From NCBI GenBank assembly GCA_025352795.1, contig JANXSF010000110.1, forward strand, positions 1-33,900: a DNA stretch of 33,900 bases, written 5' to 3'. This document shows positions 25,289 through 32,831 of the stretch, one piece after another (the stretch's first letter is position 1; every line of letters starts with the position of its first letter). Below the pieces are notes generated by a model. It made no database searches. It was given only the letters and a program-made list of their open reading frames with translations, and was not told the DNA's origin. The translations under genes were made by a program, and so were the position numbers. Origin of the DNA: Acidobacteriota bacterium (GTDB taxonomy: Bacteria; Acidobacteriota; Terriglobia; Bryobacterales; Bryobacteraceae).

Positions 25289-27525
25289 ACCAGCGACCAG
25301 ACTGTTTGATTCGCCCTTTTGCTGAACGCCTTGTTAGTTTTCGGATTGGCCAGAAATACTTGCCGATCCTGAATGGGTAGCAAGCTTCGTCGGAAATCAG
25401 TTGGGTGCGCTTGCTGCGTGGCCGAGCCTCCCAAAATCATGTCGATGCGGTATACCTCACCGTTAAAAACTGTGGAAGTGTCCAGTTGAGCTCGTTGCAG
25501 TTCCACATCACCTGCACTGAGTTTGCGGAAAGAGACGACAAAGCGAAGATTCCGATCGCCACCCACAGCACTATAGCTTTTGGCCATTGCCTGCATCCGC
25601 AGCTTGTACTCTCCGCTGGAAACTTGTGCGGTCAAACGAGGCGTAAAACGGCCTTCCAGTGCATTTTTCACGTAATCGACATGCAGAAACTTTTCACAAT
25701 CAAGGAACTCCGTGCCGCCAAACGTGCTTACTTTGGGCCCAACAACACCATCCCATGGGAGCGCACCAATTTGGCCAATCTCTTCATCGGTGAGCGGCGC
25801 AACCGTTGCCCGTAATGTATCGTTGCCACTGTTTGGCGACATGGACCGCGATGCGTCAGGGGCCACCGCTGGCCAGAAGGTGCTGAGGGCAGCGCATAGC
25901 TTCGAATCCTCTGGAAATGGGCTTCCCAGGCCATATGCGGCCAAATGTTGAACCTTCACTCCAGCAATGGTTTTGCGATCCGTGCTGACGTCCCAACCAG
26001 GGGCAAACACTCCGGCGCAATCGTCAGGCAGGCAGGAATGACGTGTAGCGTCGAAGGACTGCGGGATGACTGTTCCGGAAGGTGCCGGGCCGAACAGTGC
26101 CACTATGGCGGTCATCGTCTTATCGCCTGGGGTGAATTTATTGCCGGGCATTTGCAGGTTCGCGGGCAGACGTGTGTCGCAAAGCGGAAATGGCGCAACA
26201 CCCCAAAAGGCTCTGGGAACACTTTCAAATAATTCTCTTTGACCTGCTGATGGGAAAAAGTCTGGAGCAGCTACTAACGAATAACAGGGCACGGTGCCCG
26301 CAGCCAATTCAGGTTTGCCTGCAAGAGCCGGAATGCTGACATCAATTTGACCGTCGCCGGTGAAATCCACATGATGAAGTGCCTTATAATTTCCAGTGGA
26401 AACGGTGTCATTCACGTCTGGCCGGGTAGGGTCATTGTTTAGATCTATCGTTACACCATTGCGGACTTCCGTTCGTGCATGGACGTAGGCTGGCGCGGAT
26501 CGGATCTCTGAACCATCGGCACTTTGACTGGCCCCTGGTTCCAACGCTGCAAATGCTTTGGGTCCATTGGGAACAATAAAGGTCAAAAGCTGACCGTTGA
26601 CGGAAGCCTGTTCCACCAATCTGGGATGAGGTACGGGCATCACAATGCCTGCTCCAAGCGATGGATCTGTAGAAAGCTGTGCGATCCCCGTGGAGAATTG
26701 AAATGGTGCAGTGGTGGGGACCGCAGGCAACCCAAGAGTCACCGCACGCGTGCGACGGATCTTATCGTTGTAATGGAATGTTGAATAATCCACCTGAAGC
26801 GTCAAGCCGGAAATGCACTCCGAACCGTTAAATAGTTTGTGGATAGGAATCCAAACATCAAGAAGATCGTCACCCGTTTGGGCTCGCATAATGCTGGCTG
26901 CAATGCCTTTCTTTTGCACTGCAATAAACGCCCCGTAACGGGCTGGGCAAACCTGAAATGCAAACGGGTCATTAGCCACTTGTGATTGGAAGCCGCGGTT
27001 GGGAGCGTCATAGACAGCAGGTCGCGTACCAACGCGAGCAACACCGGTTCGCGAGAAAACCATATCTGCTTGTCGACGCGTGCAGGTATCCCGAGCTGGC
27101 CGATACTCGTAGGCAAACAGCACCACGGAAAGTCGTTGTGCAGAAGTTAAGCCAGCGCGCGTCTTCAGGCTGGCCAAGGTGGGCGGTTGAATGCCGAACA
27201 CGAAATTTTCAACGATCTCAATTTCCTTCAACGTAGCAAAGCCGCTGATTCCGTTGCTGACGTTTGGGGACGCCAACGCGTGATACAGCAGACTATTGGC
27301 TGGGGATCCGGCGGTGATGGCTTTGCTGCCGTTCAAGGAAAAATCAGTGAAGCCCACGGCAGTGCGGTCAATGGCCGTAAGGGTTTTGGTCAGCTCCGTT
27401 TTAAGTGCGGCGCTGTTCGGTTTCTGGATATCGAGTTGCCCGCTGGTGATTGCCAGTAGAGCGTTGCGCCAGCCCAGGGGGGCCAGCCGGTCACAAACTG
27501 CTTTTACATCATCAATGAGTGCCAT
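25285..27525 (-). CDS. Unrecognised 746-aa protein of the heme/flavin operon
   Basis: I do not recognise a family. The protein lacks a signal peptide (MALIDDVKAVCDRLAPLGWR). Residues 1-125 look helical; the middle, about 160-480, is rich in short strands and Gly/Pro turns; and the C-terminal 100 residues contain RFVVSFRKLSAG and VYRIDMILGGSATQQAHPTD. Notable segments are PSAGQRELFESVPRAFWGVA, FDATRHSCLPDDCAGVFAPG (Cys498 and Cys503) and SKLCAALSTFWPAVAPDASR (Cys544 and Trp551). There are ten Cys and several conserved-looking Trp. It lies between a secreted heme protein and a flavoprotein, and its stop overlaps the flavoprotein start. It could be an oxidase or structural partner matured by the flavoenzyme, comparable in length to LodA (about 730 aa), but I see no LodA signature. 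AAAAAGGAT before the ATG supports the start. Confidence 0.75.
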   Translation of the reverse strand: MALIDDVKAVCDRLAPLGWRNALLAITSGQLDIQKPNSAALKTELTKTLTAIDRTAVGFTDFSLNGSKAITAGSPANSLLYHALASPNVSNGISGFATLKEIEIVENFVFGIQPPTLASLKTRAGLTSAQRLSVVLFAYEYRPARDTCTRRQADMVFSRTGVARVGTRPAVYDAPNRGFQSQVANDPFAFQVCPARYGAFIAVQKKGIAASIMRAQTGDDLLDVWIPIHKLFNGSECISGLTLQVDYSTFHYNDKIRRTRAVTLGLPAVPTTAPFQFSTGIAQLSTDPSLGAGIVMPVPHPRLVEQASVNGQLLTFIVPNGPKAFAALEPGASQSADGSEIRSAPAYVHARTEVRNGVTIDLNNDPTRPDVNDTVSTGNYKALHHVDFTGDGQIDVSIPALAGKPELAAGTVPCYSLVAAPDFFPSAGQRELFESVPRAFWGVAPFPLCDTRLPANLQMPGNKFTPGDKTMTAIVALFGPAPSGTVIPQSFDATRHSCLPDDCAGVFAPGWDVSTDRKTIAGVKVQHLAAYGLGSPFPEDSKLCAALSTFWPAVAPDASRSMSPNSGNDTLRATVAPLTDEEIGQIGALPWDGVVGPKVSTFGGTEFLDCEKFLHVDYVKNALEGRFTPRLTAQVSSGEYKLRMQAMAKSYSAVGGDRNLRFVVSFRKLSAGDVELQRAQLDTSTVFNGEVYRIDMILGGSATQQAHPTDFRRSLLPIQDRQVFLANPKTNKAFSKRANQTVWSLV

Positions 27526-27560
27526 GGGGGGATCCTTTTTGCTTTTATTTACGCGGCAAA

Positions 27561-29168
27561 TTACGGTACAGCGAACAACAGGTTACCCGTCTCGTTCAAT
27601 TGTTTGAACAGCGGATTGGTTAATGCTTCTTGACGGCGGGACAGAACCACATCGAACAATCGATTCAATTCTGCTTCCCTGGTGGCAACGTTGGCCAGCG
27701 CGGCCTGCTCACGCGCCAGATATGCCTGAACCCGCTGGCGCAACACTGTCACCGGATTGGGAGCTTTGAGCAAAGCCAGGAAATCTGCTTGCGGGCTTCC
27801 AGCCACTGGCGATGTTGCCTGCAATGCCGCAATCACAGCCTTCGTTAGTTCATCGGGATGTGGCGTAGGAACGCTATCGTTGTCACGAGGACTAAAGCGG
27901 AAAGTCTTGGGGATGAATTGCAGCAAGGCTGGCGTCTTTAATGAGAAGACCGGATTTTCAACATCTACAGCAAGTACTGCAGCGGCAAACTGCTGCGTGA
28001 TCACACCATTGATGATCAGACGGTCCACCATATGATTGTCCGAGTGGCTTGCTTCCGGCACAAACCAGGCAAAGCTGCTATCACCCAACCTGTTATTCAA
28101 CTTGGTGGCTGCATCATTGACCAGCTTTCTGTATTCGGCGGGCTGCACAACTAATACCAATGCGAAATCGCGTGCCTGGTCAATGCCCAGTCCCTGATAT
28201 TGAGTTACCTTACCTCCGGCAAACAGGTTGGCATTCAAGAAAAATGTGTCAGGCACTTTGACCACCCCGGAAGGTAATCCTGGTGCCGATCCTTGGAAGG
28301 GATGGAGTCCAGAAAAAGCATCACTACTAATGGCGTTGAACTCGGTGGTCTCAAACAGGGATCTTAGCGCCCGTTTGCCATCGAGGATGGAAGCCGTGCC
28401 ATCAGCGTTCTTTTTGGTCAATTGTTCAATGCGTCGACCGTTAAACTGTTTCAGTGCAGGAAGAATAAAATCCGTTTCCATACTCTCCGCACCTTCCAGT
28501 GTTGCCAGATGGGAACCTTCTGCGATGGTCCAGTGGCCAGCACCGCCGGGCGTCAAATACAACGATTGAGATTGAAAGGAATTCCAATTGTTCCAAGGAA
28601 ACGGCAGCTCTTTCATCACTGGCCCACCGTTCAGGTGACAGGCCATGCAAGTTCCATTTCGTTGCGTTTGAGTAAGCTTATCGGCATCTATACTGGAACC
28701 GCGGAACTTCCAACTAACGGTGCCGCCTTCTTTATCTAACCGGTAATAATTGTAGCGACTGAGCTTCTTGTCCCAGCCCCAGGCCTCTATAAAACCAGGC
28801 CGCACTGTGTTCGAATCAAAAATGACACTCAGCATGACGTTTGTAACCAGAACGAGCCCCTGATTTGATCCCTTGAATCCAATCACGGCGCGGCGCGATT
28901 GGCCAATGGCCGGGTCAATTATCTTTTCATCCACAACAAAAAAATGCTCCGTACCGGTGGCCCCTTTCAACAACCGAACCACTTCATCAAAGCGGATTTC
29001 GTTGGGCTTGGTTTTCAGCACCAGTCGAAATAACGGATCACCCAGTACGGACAATTCCGTGGACGTCATGGCCAATTGCGGAGCCCCATCTCGCGCCTGC
29101 TTTTTGATGGATTGCGCGGAGAGGGTAGTGAACGCTAGAACGAGCGCCAATGCTGAGAATCGGATCAA
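27561..29168 (-). CDS. Secreted cytochrome-c-type protein with one CxxCH site
   Basis: The 535-aa product has a signal peptide (LIRFSALALVLAFTTLSAQ) and one covalent heme c motif, GTCMACHLNGGPVMKELPFP: Cys174, Cys177 and His178 in this numbering, with Met185 as a possible sixth ligand. The heme site therefore lies in a large periplasmic protein, not a small soluble cytochrome. Around it are FIEAWGWDKKLSRYNYYRLD and FPWNNWNSFQSQSLYL; the second half is mostly helical. I do not recognise the family as a whole. The start is the TTG at 29166-29168, which overlaps the stop of the upstream gene (TTGA) and has GGGAGG about 8 nt before it; a longer frame to 29234 would add 22 residues before the signal peptide. 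It probably passes electrons in the pathway served by the operon. Confidence 0.78.
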   Translation of the reverse strand: MIRFSALALVLAFTTLSAQSIKKQARDGAPQLAMTSTELSVLGDPLFRLVLKTKPNEIRFDEVVRLLKGATGTEHFFVVDEKIIDPAIGQSRRAVIGFKGSNQGLVLVTNVMLSVIFDSNTVRPGFIEAWGWDKKLSRYNYYRLDKEGGTVSWKFRGSSIDADKLTQTQRNGTCMACHLNGGPVMKELPFPWNNWNSFQSQSLYLTPGGAGHWTIAEGSHLATLEGAESMETDFILPALKQFNGRRIEQLTKKNADGTASILDGKRALRSLFETTEFNAISSDAFSGLHPFQGSAPGLPSGVVKVPDTFFLNANLFAGGKVTQYQGLGIDQARDFALVLVVQPAEYRKLVNDAATKLNNRLGDSSFAWFVPEASHSDNHMVDRLIINGVITQQFAAAVLAVDVENPVFSLKTPALLQFIPKTFRFSPRDNDSVPTPHPDELTKAVIAALQATSPVAGSPQADFLALLKAPNPVTVLRQRVQAYLAREQAALANVATREAELNRLFDVVLSRRQEALTNPLFKQLNETGNLLFAVP

Positions 29169-30211
29169 CCTGCACCTCCCGCCGCTGCTACCTGATTCAA
29201 CCGTACCGAAGCTTCCTGACCGATGCGCGACCATTCCGGCATATCCGCTTCCATTGCGGAAACTACCCGTGCCTGCACCCGAAGTCGACTTGCAACCTGA
29301 GCACCAGTGGTGATGCTATCGCCGTCCAATGTAAGTCCAGCAGCATTCTTCAACACACCGCGACGCCCATTGCGACTGATTGCCCAAAGGCCGCCATTGT
29401 TCAGCGAATCGTTGATGTCTATGGCTGCACCATTGCGCTCCCAGATACCGCCGAGAGTGAAAATTTCAATGCCTGCCGGATCGCGCAGACTCAAATCGCG
29501 CTTGGACCGTGCCAAATTTTGTACCGCCGTTGCTATGGAAGGATCGGAATTGCGGTTTGGCCCGCACAGGTTGTTCAGCGTGCCGCAAATTGCTCCAGCA
29601 GGCACAGAAGTATTCACTATGGCGGCTGGACCGGTCAAATTGAACAACGCACCCAGAGTGTTGAATTGCTGAGCCAGGCAAAGGATTCCCTTGTTACCGT
29701 TGTTCCACGGATTCTGCTTCGCAAAACTTCGAAAACGGGAAGCACGTCCTACTGCTGTTGATGTGGCTGGATTAAAATCAGGACCGAATAACTCAACCAT
29801 TGTTGGATTGGCCCCAGGGATCACCGCCTTGATTCCAGTGATTAGTGCCGCCACGCCAACGGATGCCAGCGCCTCGTAGTATTCCAGGAATTCGGTCGTG
29901 AAAGTGATCTGCGTCACCTTGCTGTTCGCTGTGCGCTCAACCTGCCATTCCACATACTCATCCTGAAATCTGAAACGCTGTTCGTCTATCTGTGTATTGT
30001 TCCCGCTGGCCGTGATGGGAAACGCAGACCATTGAACGGCGTCCACTTGAGGAACTTTACCTGTCGGCAGTTCCTGAAATGCTTCCAGAAAAGTGAATGC
30101 TGAATTGGGATTCTTAGCATGAAAGCGGTACTGTTCATGCAGGGATTGGCGGTAGCTGGCCAGCGCCTTGCCTGGTTTCAGGGTCCCACCTGGGTCTTTG
30201 TAATTGAACAT
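29165..30211 (-). CDS. Unrecognised 348-aa protein, first gene of the heme/flavin operon
   Basis: I do not recognise a family. No signal peptide or membrane anchor is evident; one moderately hydrophobic segment lies near residues 118-132 (VGVAALITGIKAV). Distinct segments are RFQDEYVEWQVER (residues 81-93) leading into KVTQITFTTEFLEYYEAL, FAKQNPWNNGNKGILCLAQQ, and ICGTLNNLCGPNRNSDPSI with Cys209 and Cys216. The C-terminal third contains IEIFTLGGIWERNG and VLKNAAGLTLDGDSITTGAQ, and ends in an Ala/Gly tail. GGAGAAAA precedes the ATG. Its stop overlaps the start of the heme protein gene, so it leads the five-gene operon. The 228-bp gap to the divergent mscL should carry the operon promoter. Confidence 0.72.
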   Translation of the reverse strand: MFNYKDPGGTLKPGKALASYRQSLHEQYRFHAKNPNSAFTFLEAFQELPTGKVPQVDAVQWSAFPITASGNNTQIDEQRFRFQDEYVEWQVERTANSKVTQITFTTEFLEYYEALASVGVAALITGIKAVIPGANPTMVELFGPDFNPATSTAVGRASRFRSFAKQNPWNNGNKGILCLAQQFNTLGALFNLTGPAAIVNTSVPAGAICGTLNNLCGPNRNSDPSIATAVQNLARSKRDLSLRDPAGIEIFTLGGIWERNGAAIDINDSLNNGGLWAISRNGRRGVLKNAAGLTLDGDSITTGAQVASRLRVQARVVSAMEADMPEWSRIGQEASVRLNQVAAAGGAG

Positions 30212-30422
30212 TAATTTTCTCCAATCTTATTCACACTTATGGAGCCGTACACCGTGAATAGTGTAAACCGATCCAAGATGAGGACACTAAATTTCCATAT
30301 AAATAAGAGTGAAAACTGAAGCCAAACCGTTTCACGCCAGACTGGTACTTTCCTGAAAACAACTTAACCCATGGATAGCTAGTTAATTCTCGATTGGTGA
30401 TGTATGCTACTGTGATATCCCT

Positions 30423-30436
30423 AAAGGAGGGGGTAG
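30423..30436 (+). promoter_or_regulatory. mscL Shine-Dalgarno tract, complementary to the 3' tract
   Basis: AAAGGAGGGGGTAG lies 3-16 nt before the mscL ATG (30440). It contains AGGAGG at a good spacing, so it is a very strong ribosome binding site. The whole 14-mer is complementary to CTACCCCCCTCCTTT at 30880-30894, allowing one bulged C. Confidence 0.8.
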
Positions 30437-30439
30437 TAT

Positions 30440-30865
30440 ATGTTTGAAGACTTCAAAGAGTTTGCGGTCAAAGGCAATGTTTTGGACATGGCCGTTGGCG
30501 TAATTATGGGTGCTTCGTTCGGCAAAATTGTCGGAACGTTCACCGATGGAATTGTGATGCCTCCCATCGGAAAATTGTTAGGCGGAATTGATTTCAATAA
30601 TATTCTTGTTAACCTGGGAGACAAGCCGGTGAACACGCTGGCAGAAGCCAAGGCTGCCGGAATTCCGGTGATGACCACCGGCGTATTGCTTTCCAATATG
30701 CTTGATTTTATTATTGTTGCGTTCGTGCTTTACCTTTTGGTGAAAGCAGTGAATCGTATGAAAAAGGAAGCGCCTGCCGCAGCACCTGCTGGTCCAACTA
30801 AAGACCAGGCATTGTTGTCGGAGATTCGTGATCTTCTCTCCAACCGTAAAAGTATTGGCGCATAA
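30440..30865 (+). CDS. mscL: Large-conductance mechanosensitive channel MscL
   Basis: MscL is an inner-membrane pentamer that opens under membrane tension to release solutes during osmotic downshock. The 141-aa product has the family layout: an amphipathic N-terminal helix (MFEDFKEFAVKGNVLDMAVG), TM1 (AVGVIMGASFGKIVGTFTDG), a periplasmic loop (GGIDFNNILVNLGD...), TM2 (MLDFIIVAFVLYLLVKAVNR) and a C-terminal helix after an Ala/Pro linker (KDQALLSEIRDLLSN). AAAGGAGG 9 nt before the ATG fixes the start. It is divergent from the heme/flavin operon and convergent with the OmpA-like gene. The Shine-Dalgarno tract can pair with a C-rich tract just after the stop. Confidence 0.96.
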   Translation: MFEDFKEFAVKGNVLDMAVGVIMGASFGKIVGTFTDGIVMPPIGKLLGGIDFNNILVNLGDKPVNTLAEAKAAGIPVMTTGVLLSNMLDFIIVAFVLYLLVKAVNRMKKEAPAAAPAGPTKDQALLSEIRDLLSNRKSIGA

Positions 30866-30879
30866 GTACTTCAACAATC

Positions 30880-30894
30880 CTACCCCCCTCCTTT
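30880..30894 (+). promoter_or_regulatory. Anti-Shine-Dalgarno-like tract in the mscL 3' UTR
   Basis: CTACCCCCCTCCTTT begins 15 nt after the mscL stop. It is complementary to the gene's own ribosome binding site at 30423-30436 and contains CCTCCTTT, the same string as the anti-Shine-Dalgarno tail of 16S rRNA. In the mscL transcript it could fold back on the start site. A perfect hairpin follows at 30905. Confidence 0.55.
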
Positions 30895-30904
30895 CGAAAT
30901 AAAA

Positions 30905-30932
30905 ACTCCGGGCCTTGATTGTGGCCCGGAGT
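30905..30932. terminator. Terminator hairpin between mscL and the OmpA-like gene
   Basis: ACTCCGGGCC at 30905-30914 pairs perfectly with GGCCCGGAGT at 30923-30932 around an 8-nt loop. On the minus strand the stem is followed by five Ts (30900-30904), so it is a canonical terminator for the OmpA-like gene. On the plus strand it lacks a U-tract but could still stabilise the mscL 3' end. Confidence 0.85.
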
Positions 30933-30993
30933 GTCCAATTGGACTTTGGTTCGAGGAAGCAGATAGCACACTACAGAATTCTGCGTGAGTCGA

Positions 30994-31761
30994 TTAGGAC
31001 CCTGACACAGACTTCTCTGTTCTACCTTCCGGCAGAGCAAAGACTTTGATTTCTACGCGACGATTCTGTTGCCGTCCATTGCGAGTATTGTTATCCGCAG
31101 TCGGAGCTTCCGTGCCTGCACCCAATACTTGAATTCTACGTAGAGGAACTTGATGAGTAATGTTCAGGTAGCGAACCACAGCATCGGCACGTTGCTTGCT
31201 GATGGCCAAATTGAAATCCTTGGGCCCAGTAGTATCGGCGAATCCGCGGACTTCCAAAACATACTTTGACTTGTTTCCCAAGGGCGCAACCAATGTATCC
31301 AGTTGGGCCTTGGCATCTTTTGAAAGATCAGTAACGTTCGATGCGAACAGTACTGCCGTTTCATTCAATTTTTGGTAATTGTCCAGGTTGGCATACAGCT
31401 TGTCCATCGATTCATTAACCGTGGTTCCAAGCTTGTCTGTCTTCGCTAAGCCATCGTTGGCCAAGCCGTGAGCAGCATCGGCACGGGATTGTGCGCCAGC
31501 TGCGGCACCTTTCGCATCAGCAGCCAACTGGTTCGCGGCTTTCGCCTGGCGTTCCACGTCGGTCAGCTTTTCGTCGCTCTTGGAGGTTTGGGCGTGCAAC
31601 TGATCGATGTCGCTGCCATTCTCCTTGGTTTTCTTTTCCACGTCGCCGAGACGACCCTCAATGGGAGCAATTTTGGCCAGGACGTGTTTCTTGGTGGCAC
31701 AACCAGTGGTTCCCAGCGCGAGCGTTGTACCAGCGAATATTACTAACAGTTTTTGATTCAT
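30994..31761 (-). CDS. OmpA-family lipoprotein with coiled-coil stalk
   Basis: The 255-aa product has a lipoprotein-like signal (MNQKLLVIFAGTTLALGTTGC, Cys21). An Ala/Lys/Asp-rich coiled coil follows at about residues 30-130 (ADAKGAAAGAQSRADAAHGL). The C-terminal OmpA/MotB domain (about 135-245) contains NETAVLFASNVTDLSKDAKA, YVLEVRGFADTTGPKDFNLA, ISKQRADAVVRYLN and RNGRQQNRRVEIKVF. These are the peptidoglycan-binding residues of the OmpA_C fold. It probably tethers the outer membrane to peptidoglycan. ATG 31761 is chosen over a longer frame to 31833 because it begins the signal peptide and has GAGGAGAGGT before it. A hairpin (31778-31799) sits next to this ribosome binding site. Confidence 0.9.
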   Translation of the reverse strand: MNQKLLVIFAGTTLALGTTGCATKKHVLAKIAPIEGRLGDVEKKTKENGSDIDQLHAQTSKSDEKLTDVERQAKAANQLAADAKGAAAGAQSRADAAHGLANDGLAKTDKLGTTVNESMDKLYANLDNYQKLNETAVLFASNVTDLSKDAKAQLDTLVAPLGNKSKYVLEVRGFADTTGPKDFNLAISKQRADAVVRYLNITHQVPLRRIQVLGAGTEAPTADNNTRNGRQQNRRVEIKVFALPEGRTEKSVSGS

Positions 31762-31777
31762 AAGGGTGACCTCTCCT

Positions 31778-31799
31778 CTTGCAACCTTTCTATTGCAAG
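31778..31799 (-). promoter_or_regulatory. Hairpin next to the ribosome binding site of the OmpA-like gene
   Basis: CTTGCAA at 31778-31784 and TTGCAAG at 31793-31799 form a perfect 7-bp stem with an 8-nt loop in the 5' leader, touching the Shine-Dalgarno tract at 31769-31779. It may stabilise the mRNA 5' end or tune initiation; activity is inferred from position alone. Confidence 0.45.
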
Positions 31800-31916
31800 A
31801 CATGGTCCAAAGCAAAGGTCTACTCAGAATCAATGACTTAGCGGTATAAGCGTTTTCGGGTACTGGTAATTATTACGATGTGGTTGTAAAAACTCCCCTC
31901 ATTTGAAGGTAGCGTT

Positions 31917-32831
31917 TCAGCTCCCAAAAGCGTCGCGCAACAGCCTATAACTCTTAGCTACAGCCGTTTGCGGATCTTCTTTACCTTCCATTTCCAACGA
32001 AATGTAACCCGTATAGCCAGCGTTGCGGATGATCTGGGCAATGCGCTTGTAATCCAGATCAAGCGTGTACCATTCACCACCACCGTAATACGTCTTGGCT
32101 TGAATGATGTTGGCATAGGGGGCCAACTGTTCAATGCCCACGTAAGGATCCCCAGGGTAGTTGCCTGTGTCCATGTTGATGCCTAACCACTGGGAACCAA
32201 CCATCTTGTGGATGCGCAACAACACGTCCACTTTGGTGGTGAGGCCCCAATGGTTTTCCAGAGCCATAATCAAGCCGTGCTTTTCTGCTGTGGGAATGCA
32301 CTCTTTGATGCAATCAACGCACCAGCCAATGGCATCGGATTCTTTGAAGCCGGGCAGTGCCGGTTCATCACCTTTCACCTTCATCAAATCGTCAAAACTC
32401 TTGATGGTCTTCCAGCGGCCTGAATTCAGGCGGATGGCTGGAATCCCCAATTGCGCAGCCAATTCAATGCAGTGCTTGGTGTGGGCAACGTGCTTGGCGC
32501 GCTCTTCAGCCGAAGGGGAAACGAAATCCTGATGAATAGACAGCATCACCAAGTCCAGCCCTTTCCGAAAGGCCTGTTGACGGAGTTTGTTCAAGTAGGG
32601 CAGCTCTTCACTATCGAATTGACGATGCAGCAATTCCACACCATCGAACCCTAAGTCGTAGGCGCTGTCAATTACTTTTTCCAGAGGATATTTTGGTCCA
32701 CGAAGGTGCCAATAGGAATAAGTGGAAACCGCCAGACGAATTTTTCCTTTCGTGTTGGCGGCAGCCCACATGGGGGCCAGTGCCGCACTGCCTGCGATTA
32801 AATTAGTAGCCGCTCTTCTTGTCAACGACAT
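31917..32831 (-). CDS. Tat-exported sugar phosphate isomerase/epimerase-like TIM-barrel protein
   Basis: The product (304 aa) begins [20 protein letters not shown], a twin-arginine signal peptide, so the folded protein is exported. The rest is an AP-endonuclease-2/xylose-isomerase-like TIM barrel: [58 protein letters not shown] (a metal-ligand Glu), [26 protein letters not shown], and [13 protein letters not shown] (a second ligand Glu). Exported members of this family are common in Acidobacteria and Planctomycetes; they may isomerise or keto-modify sugars, but the substrate is unknown. ATG 32831 is used; a TTG at 32837 has better spacing to the AAAGGAG tract. It overlaps the end of the upstream dehydrogenase gene and is coupled to it. 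Confidence 0.85.
   Translation of the reverse strand: MSLTRRAATNLIAGSAALAPMWAAANTKGKIRLAVSTYSYWHLRGPKYPLEKVIDSAYDLGFDGVELLHRQFDSEELPYLNKLRQQAFRKGLDLVMLSIHQDFVSPSAEERAKHVAHTKHCIELAAQLGIPAIRLNSGRWKTIKSFDDLMKVKGDEPALPGFKESDAIGWCVDCIKECIPTAEKHGLIMALENHWGLTTKVDVLLRIHKMVGSQWLGINMDTGNYPGDPYVGIEQLAPYANIIQAKTYYGGGEWYTLDLDYKRIAQIIRNAGYTGYISLEMEGKEDPQTAVAKSYRLLRDAFGS

Noticed and set aside
25285-27525. Direct assignment of the 746-aa protein as LodA (lysine epsilon-oxidase)
   Set aside because: Length and the neighbouring flavoprotein fit, but I could not find the expected LodA sequence blocks, so only a comparison is offered.
29150-29761. Plus-strand 203-aa ORF opposite the 348-aa gene
   Set aside because: The minus strand here is part of a tightly overlapping operon with ribosome binding sites; the plus frame is Cys/Ile-rich and lacks protein-like organisation.
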